From an uncultured Gemmatimonadaceae bacterium (GTDB lineage Bacteria; Gemmatimonadota; Gemmatimonadetes; Gemmatimonadales; Gemmatimonadaceae), in contig CATPBD010000010.1 of assembly GCA_955652265.1 (NCBI GenBank), positions 1-27,836 on the forward strand: 27,836 nt of DNA. The letters are read 5' to 3'. Position numbers and translations under genes: made by a program. Below the pieces are notes generated by a model. It saw nothing but the letters and a program-made list of their open reading frames with translations. It was not told where the DNA came from and searched no databases. Shown here in pieces: positions 7,349-16,146 of the stretch (its first letter is position 1; every line of letters starts with the position of its first letter).

Positions 7349-8734
7349 ATGTTGATTTCCAAGAAACGTTTTGTGGGGCTGCTATTTCTGGCCTCCGCTC
7401 TCGCATGCAGCTCTGCAACATCAAGTGGAAACCCCCAGCCTGATCCGCGGGTACTGCCGCCTGAAGGGAGTCCAGCCCCTGATGTGAGCGAGATATATCG
7501 GCGGATAGGCCTGCTCGCTGCCCCAAACCCGTTGGCATTCGTGGGGAACCTCTCCTCGTTTGCGAGCGCATCTCCTGATACAACCCTCGTTTTGGCTAGC
7601 ATTTCGATTCCCAACCGGGCCCTAACCTTCACGAGGGAAGGTGATAGATATCGGGCCCCGTACGAAGTTAAGCTCACGCTTACTCGGGATGGAATCGAGG
7701 CGGCAAGTGTCAATGCGATGGAGATAGTGCGCGTCGGCTCATTTCGGGAAACCAATCGCACGGATGAGAGTGTCATCTTCCAGCACTATTTTCATGTCCT
7801 GCCGGGTGTGTACACCCTCTCAGCGGCAGTTCGCGATGTTGGTGGATCCCGTACTGCCTCGGAGGAGGCTAGGGTCGTTGTCCCATCGCTTTCTGCAGGT
7901 CGTCTATCTACGCCGACTCTCGTTTATGAAGCGACCGGCCGGTCAGCTCTGGACTCGGCTCCGCGGCTGCTAGCAAGTCCCCGTTCGAGCGCTGTTTTCG
8001 GTCGCGACAGCACGGTAGCGATCTATATCGAGGGTTATGGGCAGGGGCCTCGTCTTCCTGTGAATTTTATCGTCCGGAATGATAAAGGAGCCCAGATATG
8101 GCGTGACTCGGCTACGTTGGGGCGCAACGGAGCGCTCTTTGGCGGTGTCGTCAACGTTCCGATTTCATCTGTCGGAGTCGGAATTGCCCGCGTCTTCTTT
8201 ACTCGTCGTGATGCAGGAGTTCCAGACACAGTGGGAGCACCGCTATTTGTGAGTTTCGGCGAAGATATTCCGCTCATGTCGTTCGAGGATATGCTCGGCT
8301 ACCTCCGATTCTTTGCAACTCCGTCCCGCCTCAACGCTCTGCGAAACGCTCCTCTGGAAAAACGGGCAACAATGTGGGCGGAGTTTCTGCGCGCAACTGA
8401 CCCGGTTCCGGAAACCCCCGTCAATGAAGAGATGCAGGCCTACTTCGGGAGGATTCAGCAAGCCAACATTCAATTCAGAATGGATCGGAACCCTGGATGG
8501 CTGTCCGATCGAGGGATGGTTTTCGTTACGCTGGGAGAGCCTGATCAGGTACTCGAGCAAAATGTGAATCGAACTTTCTCGCCCACGCAAGTTGCCAATG
8601 CCGTACGCCTCCAAATCTGGCAGTATCGTCAGTACAACTCTCAGCTGGTCTTTTACGAAGACACGGGGCGATGGAAACTGACCCGACAAAGCGAGACGGA
8701 ATTTCTCTCGCTCAGTAGTCGTCGCCAACATTAG
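7349..8734 (+). CDS. GWxTD-domain lipoprotein
   Basis: A 461-aa predicted lipoprotein of unknown biochemical role. The signal peptide 'KKRFVGLLFLASALAC' ends in a lipobox-like ALAC with Cys at residue 20. A long beta-rich middle region follows; it looks like stacked immunoglobulin-like or carrier segments. The C-terminal 130 residues match the GWxTD domain, known mainly from Gemmatimonadota, Acidobacteria and Ignavibacteria-type genomes. The signature appears as 'NPGWLSDRGMVFVTLGEPD' (GWLSD at residues 383-387), so Thr is replaced by Ser while Gly, Trp and Asp are kept. The family is not well characterised; envelope location is inferred from the lipobox. The gene is followed after 32 bp by a strong hairpin terminator. 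I see no clear Shine-Dalgarno before the ATG. Confidence 0.85.
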   Translation: MLISKKRFVGLLFLASALACSSATSSGNPQPDPRVLPPEGSPAPDVSEIYRRIGLLAAPNPLAFVGNLSSFASASPDTTLVLASISIPNRALTFTREGDRYRAPYEVKLTLTRDGIEAASVNAMEIVRVGSFRETNRTDESVIFQHYFHVLPGVYTLSAAVRDVGGSRTASEEARVVVPSLSAGRLSTPTLVYEATGRSALDSAPRLLASPRSSAVFGRDSTVAIYIEGYGQGPRLPVNFIVRNDKGAQIWRDSATLGRNGALFGGVVNVPISSVGVGIARVFFTRRDAGVPDTVGAPLFVSFGEDIPLMSFEDMLGYLRFFATPSRLNALRNAPLEKRATMWAEFLRATDPVPETPVNEEMQAYFGRIQQANIQFRMDRNPGWLSDRGMVFVTLGEPDQVLEQNVNRTFSPTQVANAVRLQIWQYRQYNSQLVFYEDTGRWKLTRQSETEFLSLSSRRQH

Positions 8735-8766
8735 GCCTGTAGTCGAGCAGCAGCGGAACGAATGTC

Positions 8767-8803
8767 AAAACGCCCTCATGCTCCTCATGGACGAGGGCGT
8801 TTT
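8767..8803 (+). terminator. Strong bidirectional intrinsic terminator
   Basis: AAAACGCCCTC (8767-8777) pairs with GAGGGCGTTTT (8793-8803) across a 15-nt loop. It has a G/C-rich stem flanked by A and T runs, as expected for a terminator working in both directions. It ends the GWxTD transcription unit and finishes only 11 nt before the polA start codon. Confidence 0.85.
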
Positions 8804-8814
8804 ATATTGACTCC
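8803..8814 (+). promoter_or_regulatory. Candidate -10 element for a leaderless polA mRNA
   Basis: TATATT (8803-8808) lies 6 nt before the A of the polA ATG at 8815, which is the normal -10 to +1 distance. The 11 nt between terminator and ATG contain no Shine-Dalgarno. The -35 would fall within the terminator loop, where no good match is seen. Inference only. Confidence 0.35.
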
Positions 8815-11760
8815 ATGAAAGCTCCGGAAAGCCCGCGACTATTCCTCGTCGATGGGTACGCCCTCATCTATCGCGCTTTCTTTGCCCTGATCTCGCGACC
8901 TCTTACCACGAGCAAGGGTGAGAACACTTCAGCAAGCTGGGGGATAGCCAACTTTCTTCAGAGACTCATCACCAAGCATCGGCCGGAATATCTTGGCTGG
9001 GTACACGATTCAGGTCTTTCCTTCCGGCACGAGCGTTATCCAGCCTACAAAGCCACGCGCGAGAAACTGACCGAAGAGCTCCAGTCCGATTTTGATCGGG
9101 GGATGGACCGCATCCGCGAGATGCTGGATGCGTATCGCATACCGATTTTGACGCTACCCGGCTTCGAAGCTGATGATGTCATCGGTACCCTTGTAGCGAG
9201 GAGCGTTGAGGCTGGCGTGAACGTGGTGGTGGTGTCTGGCGACAAGGACTTCCAGCAACTGGTCAAGCCGGGAGTCTGGCTTCTGAATCCTGGCCGAGGT
9301 GGGCCAGCCAACGTCGAAGAGCACTGGGTCGGTGTCGAGAATGCGGAGGAGCGCCTTGGCGTTGCTCCTGAATTCGTCACCGATTACCTGGCTCTGGTCG
9401 GTGATTCGTCGGACAACATACCTGGAGTGCGCGGCATCGGAGACAAGACAGCGTCCGAGCTGGTGAAACAGTACGGGCACCTTGAGTCAATTCTGGCCCA
9501 TGCCCCGGAGATCACCAAGAAACGCCCCCGTGAAGCGCTCCTTGAACATGCAGAGAATGCCCGGCTTTCAAAGGAGCTGGTGACAATCCGTGCCGATTTA
9601 CCGGTCCCATTCGATCTTGACTCGCTCAAGATAAAACAGCCGGATCATTATCGACTGCGAGATCTCTTCATCGAGCTGGAATTCCACTCGCTCGCGAAAG
9701 ACTCAGCCGTACAGGCGCCAATCGAAGAGAAACCGCGGAAGACCGTCAACTACGTAACCGTGGATACCCTCGAGGCGATGGAGCACGCCATCAAGGGTGC
9801 GCGCAAAGCCGAGGTGATAGCGATTGCCACCGAGACCCTGATCAATCCAGATAGTCCTCAGCTTGTAGACCCGTTGCGCTCATCGCTTGTTTCGATTGCT
9901 ATCGCTGTTGGTGAGGGCGAAGCGTACTACTTCCCGTTCCAGCACAGACTACCACAAGGCGGGCAGGGAGAGCTCCTGGTTGATGCCGCCGGTGACCGTT
10001 CGGCAACCGACGCACCCGAAGACCGGGGCCTGATTCGCGGAGGCGATGAACCCTTTGCGGAAACGGCGCTAAAGAGGAAGAAGACTAACAACGATTCGAT
10101 GAGCATTGCTGCCAGAATGCTCCGTGACAATAGACCGACGAGCATTCGTAATCTCCCACCCCTCGACTCGCCGGAGATGCAACCGCTCAGAGATCTTCTG
10201 GCGGACCCAACCATCCGAAAGACAGCCCAGAATGCGAAGTACGATCTTCTGATGCTGCGTTCTATGGGAGTGAAACTCGCTGGGCTTGACTTCGATACTA
10301 TGGTGGCGAGTTACGTGCTCGATCCCGGACGGCGCTCCCATGGCCTCGATGTACTGGCGCTTGAATTTCTCGACCACACCATGACTTCGTACGGAGATCT
10401 GTGCGGCAAGGGTCGGTCAGCAATCCCTTTCGACGAGTGTCCCGTCGAAGCAGCGCGAGACTACGCCTGCGAGGACGCCGATATGGCCTTGCGGCTGCGC
10501 AGGATGTTTGAGCCGCAGCTTGAATCCCACCAGCTGACAAGGCTTTTTGACGGCGTGGAAATTCCTCTTGTCGACGTGCTCGCCGAAATGGAATGGACTG
10601 GGATCGCGATCGACTTGCCATTGTTCTCCTCGCTGAAACAGCGGTTCCAAGCGGGACGCGAGGAAGTGGAGAAGAAGATCTACGAAGCCGCGGGAGTGGA
10701 ATTCAATATCAACTCCAATCCACAACTTCGGGACATACTGTTTGGAAAGCTAAATCTCCCTATAACAAAGCGAACCAGTACCGGCCCATCGACTGATGTC
10801 GGTGTTCTCACGGAGCTGGCAGAGGCAGGGCATGAATTGCCGGCACTACTCATGGAGTACAGGGAGTTGTCCAAGCTCGAGAACACCTACCTCGATGCGC
10901 TTCCTCGACTCGTCAACCCAAGAACTGGTCGGTTACATACTTCGTTCAATCAAACAGTCGCGAGCAGTGGCAGGCTTTCATCCAATGATCCGAACCTGCA
11001 GAACATTCCAATTCGTAGTGAGCTGGGCCGCGATATAAGGCGAGGCTTCATCCCGCGTGAAGGCTGGCTGCTGTTGGCTGCTGATTATTCGCAGATCGAG
11101 CTCCGGCTTCTCGCGCACCTGTCTCGTGATCCTGCCTTTGTCGAAGCGTTCCGGGCAGGCGGCGATATCCATCGCCAGACCGCAGTAGTGATCTTCGACG
11201 TCCCTCTGACTGAAGTGACGAGCGTAATGCGAAGTCGAGCCAAAACGATCAATTTCGCGACCATTTATGGCCAGGGAGCGCGTGCCCTCTCCCTTCAACT
11301 CGGGATCGAGCACGCTGAAGCGAAGGAGTTCATTGCGCGCTACTTCGAGCGCTTTCAGGGGGTACGCAACTATCTTGACTCGATGGTGGCGTTCGCGCGA
11401 GAACACGGATATGTGCAGACGATATTTGGCCGGCGGCGATACATCCCGGAGTTACGCGAACGGAATTTCAACATCCGCGCATTTGGTGAAAGAGTTGCCG
11501 CCAATTCTCCGATTCAAGGATCCGCGGCAGATCTAATCAAGATCGCGATGATCAGAATCGATGAAGCGCTGAAGACCAGGAGGCTCCAGAGCAGAATGCT
11601 CCTTCAAGTCCACGACGAGCTGGTCTTCGAGGTAATTCCGGGCGAACTCGATCAGTTGCAGGAGCTGGTGAAATATGAGATGGAGCACGCAGCGGAGCTG
11701 TCAGTACCCCTGGTTGTCGATCTCGGCGTCGGAGAGAACTGGCTCGAAACGAAGCTCTAG
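8815..11760 (+). CDS. polA: DNA polymerase I, with an altered ExoI motif
   Basis: Pol I fills gaps and removes RNA primers during Okazaki fragment maturation and repair. The 981-aa protein has an intact 5' nuclease domain (about 1-290: 'LVDGYALIYRAFF', 'GFEADDVIGTL', 'VSGDKDFQQLV', 'GDSSDNIPGVRGIGDKTAS'). The 3'-5' exonuclease domain runs from about 310 to 575. The polymerase domain follows with motif A 'DYSQIELR' (Asp757), motif B 'RAKTINFATIYG' and motif C 'VHDELVFEV' (His933-Asp934). In the exonuclease domain, ExoII 'NAKYD' (473-477) and ExoIII 'YACED' (550-554) are kept. ExoI reads A338-T-E340 where D-T-E is expected, the position of E. coli Asp355. ExoI and ExoII are 135 residues apart against about 65 in E. 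coli. Proofreading is therefore probably weak or absent. The gene is convergent with the acyltransferase gene, leaving a 3-bp gap. Confidence 0.97.
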   Translation: MKAPESPRLFLVDGYALIYRAFFALISRPLTTSKGENTSASWGIANFLQRLITKHRPEYLGWVHDSGLSFRHERYPAYKATREKLTEELQSDFDRGMDRIREMLDAYRIPILTLPGFEADDVIGTLVARSVEAGVNVVVVSGDKDFQQLVKPGVWLLNPGRGGPANVEEHWVGVENAEERLGVAPEFVTDYLALVGDSSDNIPGVRGIGDKTASELVKQYGHLESILAHAPEITKKRPREALLEHAENARLSKELVTIRADLPVPFDLDSLKIKQPDHYRLRDLFIELEFHSLAKDSAVQAPIEEKPRKTVNYVTVDTLEAMEHAIKGARKAEVIAIATETLINPDSPQLVDPLRSSLVSIAIAVGEGEAYYFPFQHRLPQGGQGELLVDAAGDRSATDAPEDRGLIRGGDEPFAETALKRKKTNNDSMSIAARMLRDNRPTSIRNLPPLDSPEMQPLRDLLADPTIRKTAQNAKYDLLMLRSMGVKLAGLDFDTMVASYVLDPGRRSHGLDVLALEFLDHTMTSYGDLCGKGRSAIPFDECPVEAARDYACEDADMALRLRRMFEPQLESHQLTRLFDGVEIPLVDVLAEMEWTGIAIDLPLFSSLKQRFQAGREEVEKKIYEAAGVEFNINSNPQLRDILFGKLNLPITKRTSTGPSTDVGVLTELAEAGHELPALLMEYRELSKLENTYLDALPRLVNPRTGRLHTSFNQTVASSGRLSSNDPNLQNIPIRSELGRDIRRGFIPREGWLLLAADYSQIELRLLAHLSRDPAFVEAFRAGGDIHRQTAVVIFDVPLTEVTSVMRSRAKTINFATIYGQGARALSLQLGIEHAEAKEFIARYFERFQGVRNYLDSMVAFAREHGYVQTIFGRRRYIPELRERNFNIRAFGERVAANSPIQGSAADLIKIAMIRIDEALKTRRLQSRMLLQVHDELVFEVIPGELDQLQELVKYEMEHAAELSVPLVVDLGVGENWLETKL

Positions 11761-11763
11761 ATC

Positions 11764-12738
11764 CTAATAACGTCGCGGATGCTGTTGAAATGCTGCCCAG
11801 TAGGCCCCGCTCAGCAAGCCGACCAGGTATAGACAGTCCAACAGGAAGGAATGAACGACCATACCTATGATTGTGAGGTGTATCACGTAGGTAAGAAGCA
11901 CCAGCCCGACGCCAAACATGATCGTGAACATTGCCGGTTCACCCGCATCCTTGCTGCGCTTGACTGCCAAGCTTCTAGCTAGCCTCACAGGTAACTGGTG
12001 GGTGAGACGGCCCCACCATGCTGCGAGGGCAATGGCTCTTTCTCGCACGGTATTGCTGCTTTCCTTTGCTTGAATGAATTCTTTTTGCGGCAATGCGGCA
12101 TCCTCGGAGACGGCTCGCAACCGATCGGCTATTTCCCGGGTGAGAATTGTGTGATCGCCGCCTCGCCACGAATCCATCTCGATAGTTTGGCCTACGAGTG
12201 CGGCGACGGCAGTACCCGGTCTACTCTTGTCTTCGAAGACGAGCCCAAGAGGAAGGATTCTCAGACCAGTAATTCCGTGCTCATCTCTCGCCTGAAGCGC
12301 AAGTCGCGCTAAGCCGGTCTTAAGCGGCTCGAGTCCAGCCTCATTGTGGCTCTTGCCCTCAGGAAAGATCAGTAGCGCTCCATTTCTTTCGAGAAGATGG
12401 AATATCTCGGCGAACGCTTGTGTATTGCGCGATCTGTCGAGCGCCAATCCGTTCTGCTTTCTGATCTCGTCACTCACTCGGCGAAGCGGTACGACGTGCA
12501 ATACCCTGAAGAGAATGGCAATCAACGGGTTGTCGGCAAGCGTTGCCTTCGCGGTCATGGTAATGCGACGAGGAACGAGCCACCCTACTATGAGAGAATC
12601 AACCAGCGCGTTTTGATGATTGACCGCGATCAGGAGGGGACCACTCACCGGAATCTTTTCTGCCCCCGTAATGCGGATATCGTTATAAAACCAGTGTAGC
12701 GCTATTCCGGTGATCCATCGCAACAAGGCGTAAATCAT
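11764..12738 (-). CDS. PlsC-like 1-acylglycerol-phosphate acyltransferase family protein
   Basis: A membrane acyltransferase of the phospholipid-synthesis superfamily, which transfers acyl groups to lysophospholipid-type acceptors. The 324-aa protein has block I as 'VNHQNALVD' (His41...Asp47), the H-x5-D spacing seen in one subgroup rather than H-x4-D. Block III is 'LIFPEGKSHNE' (Glu127, Gly128). Two or three hydrophobic helices close the C-terminus from about residue 270. The N-terminal 'LLRWITGIALHWFY' is also hydrophobic. The exact acceptor cannot be told from sequence. The ATG overlaps the TGA of the upstream MFS gene (ATGA), so the two are translationally coupled. Together they may form a lipid-handling unit, possibly related to the LplT/Aas theme, but that link is speculative. 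Confidence 0.85.
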   Translation of the reverse strand: MIYALLRWITGIALHWFYNDIRITGAEKIPVSGPLLIAVNHQNALVDSLIVGWLVPRRITMTAKATLADNPLIAILFRVLHVVPLRRVSDEIRKQNGLALDRSRNTQAFAEIFHLLERNGALLIFPEGKSHNEAGLEPLKTGLARLALQARDEHGITGLRILPLGLVFEDKSRPGTAVAALVGQTIEMDSWRGGDHTILTREIADRLRAVSEDAALPQKEFIQAKESSNTVRERAIALAAWWGRLTHQLPVRLARSLAVKRSKDAGEPAMFTIMFGVGLVLLTYVIHLTIIGMVVHSFLLDCLYLVGLLSGAYWAAFQQHPRRY

Positions 12739-14192
12739 CTTGAGTGGGCGGGCCTGCTGAAGTTGTTAGGGACGCCGCGTAACATCAGAAGTGCCAGAAT
12801 CATCCCGGTTGCAACCGTTGCGACTCCGGCGCGATACGCGAATCCGGTTCCCATCGAAGGCTTCAGTCCATCGACGGCAAATGCCCATACGAATGGACCG
12901 ACGACAGCTGCGGCCCTGGACGAAAGCACCATCAAACTGAAAAAGCGTCCAGCCTCGATGTCAGGAACGAGGCTCAGTAGCAGCGGACGTTCAGCGGTTG
13001 ACACACCTCCGTAGATCAGTCCTATACATGCGCCTACGATCCAAAAAGCGCCCCTCGTTGGTACTACGATCATTGCCACCAGAAGCACGACCCAACCCAT
13101 GAGCACCCATGACAGCGTGCGCTTTGGTCCGAACCGATCCACCAATCGACCGATGCCGTAGCTTCCGATTACTGCCGGTATCGTAAGGATCACGAATAGA
13201 GTTGCCTCGGAGCCACCCTCGAATCCCATCGCGAAGATCGCATAGAGCGCCATGTTCGCGATGATCGTCCCCATCGCATCCTGGTACAGGAAAGACGTGA
13301 GGATGAATCTCAGTGTTCCCGGATATTTTTTCGCCTCTTTCAAGGTGTGACGCACATCGCTGAATGCCTCGCGCCACGGAATGTGTTTCTTTCCACGTAT
13401 CGCATTGTGATCGTGGCAGAAGAAGAACAGTGGCAGAGAGAATACGAGGAGGAGAATCGCCGTCGGGACGAATGTGGAAACACGTCCACCGTGTGCTGTA
13501 AATGGGACTGCGTTTCGCAAGAAATGAATGGCGCGCTCGGGAATTGCTCCGAGTATCGGTAGCGACCCGGTGAAGAAAGGAAATGTCAGCAAAACACCGG
13601 TAATCGAGCCGGCATAGCCGAACGCAGCGCCGAGTCCCGAAAGACGGCCGCGGTGATCCACGGGAACAAGCTCCGGCAGCATTGCGTTGTAGAACGGCAA
13701 CGCGCCCTGATGCGCGTAGTTGGCGATGACGAATGCTGCGAGTACCGCAAACAACGCGACCCCAGGTGGCACCAAAGTGGACGCCGGCGCTAAGACTGTC
13801 ACACCTTCGCCGATGAGAGGAAGTCCGGTTTGGCCGAGAAAGGCCATGACTATGGTGGAGACGCATGCAACGAGTGTGAAGCCGACCACCCAGGGCTTTC
13901 GCCTTTGTGTCGCGTCAGAAATCGCACCAAAAAGCGGGATCGAAACCACTACGAGCGCCGATGCTATCCCATTCGCTGTTGCATAGAGCGTATTGGAACG
14001 ACCCAGATCTTTTACCAGCCACGCCGAGAAGTACAGCGTAGCGATATTCATCGAAAAAACAGTATTTGCAAAATCGTAAAGCGCCCAGCTAATCCGCTCG
14101 CGCAAGCGAGCCAGGGGAGGATTGAGATCCCCGCCAGCCGTGATATCCAAACCGTCTACCAGAGAATTGCTCGCAACTACCGTTGACCGCAT
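12735..14192 (-). CDS. MFS transporter, UMF1 (Atg22-like) family
   Basis: A 485-aa polytopic membrane protein with about 12 predicted helices. The N-terminal motif 'WALYDFANTVFS' (residues 36-47) is the hallmark of the UMF1/Atg22-like branch of the major facilitator superfamily. 'GAISDATQRRKPWV' is the MFS loop 2-3 motif after helix 2. Members are known as vacuolar amino-acid effluxers in yeast; the substrate of bacterial members is largely unassigned. Start: the ATG at 14192 is preceded by GGAGCAACTG, a good ribosome-binding site. The gene overlaps the acyltransferase start by 4 bp and is the first gene of that two-gene operon. It is divergent from the lipoprotein gene at 14323 across 130 bp. 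An open frame of about 290 codons on the same strand inside it is a shadow. Confidence 0.9.
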   Translation of the reverse strand: MRSTVVASNSLVDGLDITAGGDLNPPLARLRERISWALYDFANTVFSMNIATLYFSAWLVKDLGRSNTLYATANGIASALVVVSIPLFGAISDATQRRKPWVVGFTLVACVSTIVMAFLGQTGLPLIGEGVTVLAPASTLVPPGVALFAVLAAFVIANYAHQGALPFYNAMLPELVPVDHRGRLSGLGAAFGYAGSITGVLLTFPFFTGSLPILGAIPERAIHFLRNAVPFTAHGGRVSTFVPTAILLLVFSLPLFFFCHDHNAIRGKKHIPWREAFSDVRHTLKEAKKYPGTLRFILTSFLYQDAMGTIIANMALYAIFAMGFEGGSEATLFVILTIPAVIGSYGIGRLVDRFGPKRTLSWVLMGWVVLLVAMIVVPTRGAFWIVGACIGLIYGGVSTAERPLLLSLVPDIEAGRFFSLMVLSSRAAAVVGPFVWAFAVDGLKPSMGTGFAYRAGVATVATGMILALLMLRGVPNNFSRPAHSR

Positions 14193-14322
14193 CAGTTGCT
14201 CCGCGCGTTAAAGTCGCACACGAGAAACTCTACACTGCTGGCTCTGTCACTCAAATGCGTACGGTGACGTAGGCGCCATACGTACTCTCGACGCTGGAAG
14301 ATGCAACTGGCAGATTAAGTGT

Positions 14323-15243
14323 ATGGCAGCTCGCTTGGTTGTTCTCAGCCGGATGCTCATTCCGCTCCTCACCGTTCTTGCCTGCCGAGACAAGTCGCGA
14401 GACAACATTGCCGCTGGCAAATCTTTGCCACCCGTGCTGTCTCTGGGCCCTGCCAGTAATACAAACTGGGATGTGAACGCCGGTCCAGTAATGCTGTTGT
14501 CTGCCGGGGGCAACTCTGACAGTGTTGCAATCGTATTGCCGGAAGCAACGGATAGTACGATCGAATCACTCCAGGGTGTGACTCCGCCAGTCTCTGGTTT
14601 TGACTTTGAGCTCTTCAACCGGGATGGAAAGGTTGATTCTACCACACTCTCACCAGTGGTAACCCCTACCGACACAACGAGAGACTGCAACGCCTGGCCC
14701 GTTGGAAGAACGCAATCTGCTCGGCCCGGTTGGCGTGTTGGTTTTGTCCGGGGAAATGTGAGTGCAATTCCGTTACGTTCGATCGAGTCGTTACCGAGCG
14801 CAGATTCAGCCGTACTTGCTGCATCACTAGCGCAAAGTGCCGCGAGTTTGCCGGTTTCCTCGGACCCGACTTTTAGGAGACTGCCCTTCAGAGTGCAGTC
14901 AGCCTACACATTTCGGCTGGATTCAGTCGAGGTCGTAATCGCTGACATTGTTCGTACGTTGAACGAGGAAGCCAATCCTCGGATCGAACATCTTCTCCTC
15001 ATAGGGGATCGTCCAGCCGGCACGAAGGGGAGATATGCTGTCGGGTACTACAGTCGAATAGCTGGCGCTGAAGAAACGATGCAAGCGACGGAGGTCCTCG
15101 CCGCTGTGGAGATAGGAGCATCGAGACACCCTGCAGTCATTGTCAACGTCGAATCCGAGGAAGGAGCCAAGCTCGGACTGATCGAACGGGCTGGACCGGG
15201 ACAATGGCGCTCCACTTGGAAAAGCGCTTACACCAATTGCTAA
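14323..15243 (+). CDS. Hypothetical lipoprotein
   Basis: No family is recognised. The 306-aa product has a signal peptide with 'SRMLIPLLTVLAC', giving a lipobox-like VLAC with Cys at residue 21. The mature chain is Ser/Asp-rich and looks beta-rich. Central features are 'RVQSAYTFRLDSVEVVIADIVRTLNEEANPRIEHLLLIGDR' in shorter blocks and the C-terminal 'VIVNVESEEGAKLGLIERAGPGQW'. 'SAYTFRLDS...VVADIVR' suggests a single globular domain, possibly sensing or binding, but this cannot be assigned. Start: ATG at 14323; a second ATG at 14353 (MLIPLLTVLAC) would give a very short n-region. The gene ends 23 bp before the convergent Nif3-like gene and shares an upstream region with the divergent transporter operon. 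Confidence 0.65.
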   Translation: MAARLVVLSRMLIPLLTVLACRDKSRDNIAAGKSLPPVLSLGPASNTNWDVNAGPVMLLSAGGNSDSVAIVLPEATDSTIESLQGVTPPVSGFDFELFNRDGKVDSTTLSPVVTPTDTTRDCNAWPVGRTQSARPGWRVGFVRGNVSAIPLRSIESLPSADSAVLAASLAQSAASLPVSSDPTFRRLPFRVQSAYTFRLDSVEVVIADIVRTLNEEANPRIEHLLLIGDRPAGTKGRYAVGYYSRIAGAEETMQATEVLAAVEIGASRHPAVIVNVESEEGAKLGLIERAGPGQWRSTWKSAYTNC

Positions 15244-15266
15244 AGCTCCGGGTAGCATCGATCTGA

Positions 15267-16043
15267 TCAAAGACCAGTCGGCGCGCTCACAAAATTCCAG
15301 GGCAACTGATACTTCTCACCGAGATGTTGCGCCAAGGCACAGACACCGAGGGTTTCTGTTGCGTAATGTCCCACGTAAATGATTGCTAGATCGTTTTCTT
15401 CGGCGTGTATCGCAGTCCAGTGAGCTCCCTCACCCACGATGAGAGTGTCTACTCCCATCGTGTTTGCCTCCCTTAGCGTATCGCTGGACGCTCCGCCACC
15501 GGTACAGATTGCCCATCTCCGTGTTCGTCGTCCGGCTGGTATCACGGATGTACGGACATCCCCGCCGTGAGTTCGCGCAAATCTCCCGGCGCGTGCAACG
15601 AGCTCTGTCGTCTCGATGTCGCTGTCACCTCCCAGCCCGATGAAAATGTCTTCAAAACGGGCAAAGGGGATACTTGGCTGGAGACCCAGCTCCTTAGCAA
15701 GGAGTGCGTTGTTTCCAAGTGTTGGATGTCGGTCGAGCGGAAGATGGGAGGCATAGACTGCCACATCGGCTTCGATCAGCATTCGGATCCGGTTGTAGAA
15801 AGAGCCTGTCAAACACTCGAGTCCTCCCCAGAACATACCGTGGTGGACAATGAGAAGATTCGAGTCATTCGCTATAGCTCCCTGAATTGCCCGAGTGGAA
15901 AAATCGACTGCAGGTGTGATTCTCCGAATGGGCAATCGGTTCTCGAGCTGAATCCCGTTGAGAGCATTCGGGTAATCTGGCGTCGTCCGAGTGTCGAGCA
16001 GGCTATCTGCATAGTGCGCGAGCTCGCTCAAAGATATCGTCAT
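15267..16043 (-). CDS. Nif3-like dinuclear metal centre protein (YbgI family)
   Basis: A member of the widespread Nif3/YbgI/YqfO family, toroidal hexamers with a dinuclear metal site; some members act as GTP cyclohydrolase 1 type 2. The 258-aa form here starts 'MTISLSELAHYADSLL'. Metal-site motifs are all present: 'VHHGMFW', 'YASHLPLD', and C-terminal 'GEGAHW' and 'GHYATETLG', together with 'NGIQLE' near the N-terminus and 'GGGASSDTL'. A TTG at 16076 would add 11 residues, but the ATG at 16043 matches the family N-terminus. It lies downstream of parB on the same strand after 103 bp, probably not in the same functional unit. The molecular role is not settled for the family. Confidence 0.88.
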   Translation of the reverse strand: MTISLSELAHYADSLLDTRTTPDYPNALNGIQLENRLPIRRITPAVDFSTRAIQGAIANDSNLLIVHHGMFWGGLECLTGSFYNRIRMLIEADVAVYASHLPLDRHPTLGNNALLAKELGLQPSIPFARFEDIFIGLGGDSDIETTELVARAGRFARTHGGDVRTSVIPAGRRTRRWAICTGGGASSDTLREANTMGVDTLIVGEGAHWTAIHAEENDLAIIYVGHYATETLGVCALAQHLGEKYQLPWNFVSAPTGL

Positions 16044-16146
16044 TCCGGGGCAGATTTGTGTGGAGAAACAGCCCAACCAGCTCGGGGTATTGGCGGTAAC
16101 TCCTTATGGGATCAGTAGTTACAGCTCAGGTTGACAACCGTGTTGA

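Noticed and set aside
12991..13866. Long open frame (291 codons) on the minus strand inside the UMF1 transporter gene
   Set aside because: It is a shifted frame of a clear MFS gene, rich in Arg/His/Ser with no domain pattern.
14258..14300. GTACG...CGTAC inverted repeat in the gap between the UMF1 and lipoprotein genes
   Set aside because: Arms of 5 bp with a long loop are expected by chance.
16044..16076. TTG start giving an 11-residue extension of the Nif3-like protein
   Set aside because: The family begins at the MTISLSEL-like segment, so ATG 16043 is preferred.
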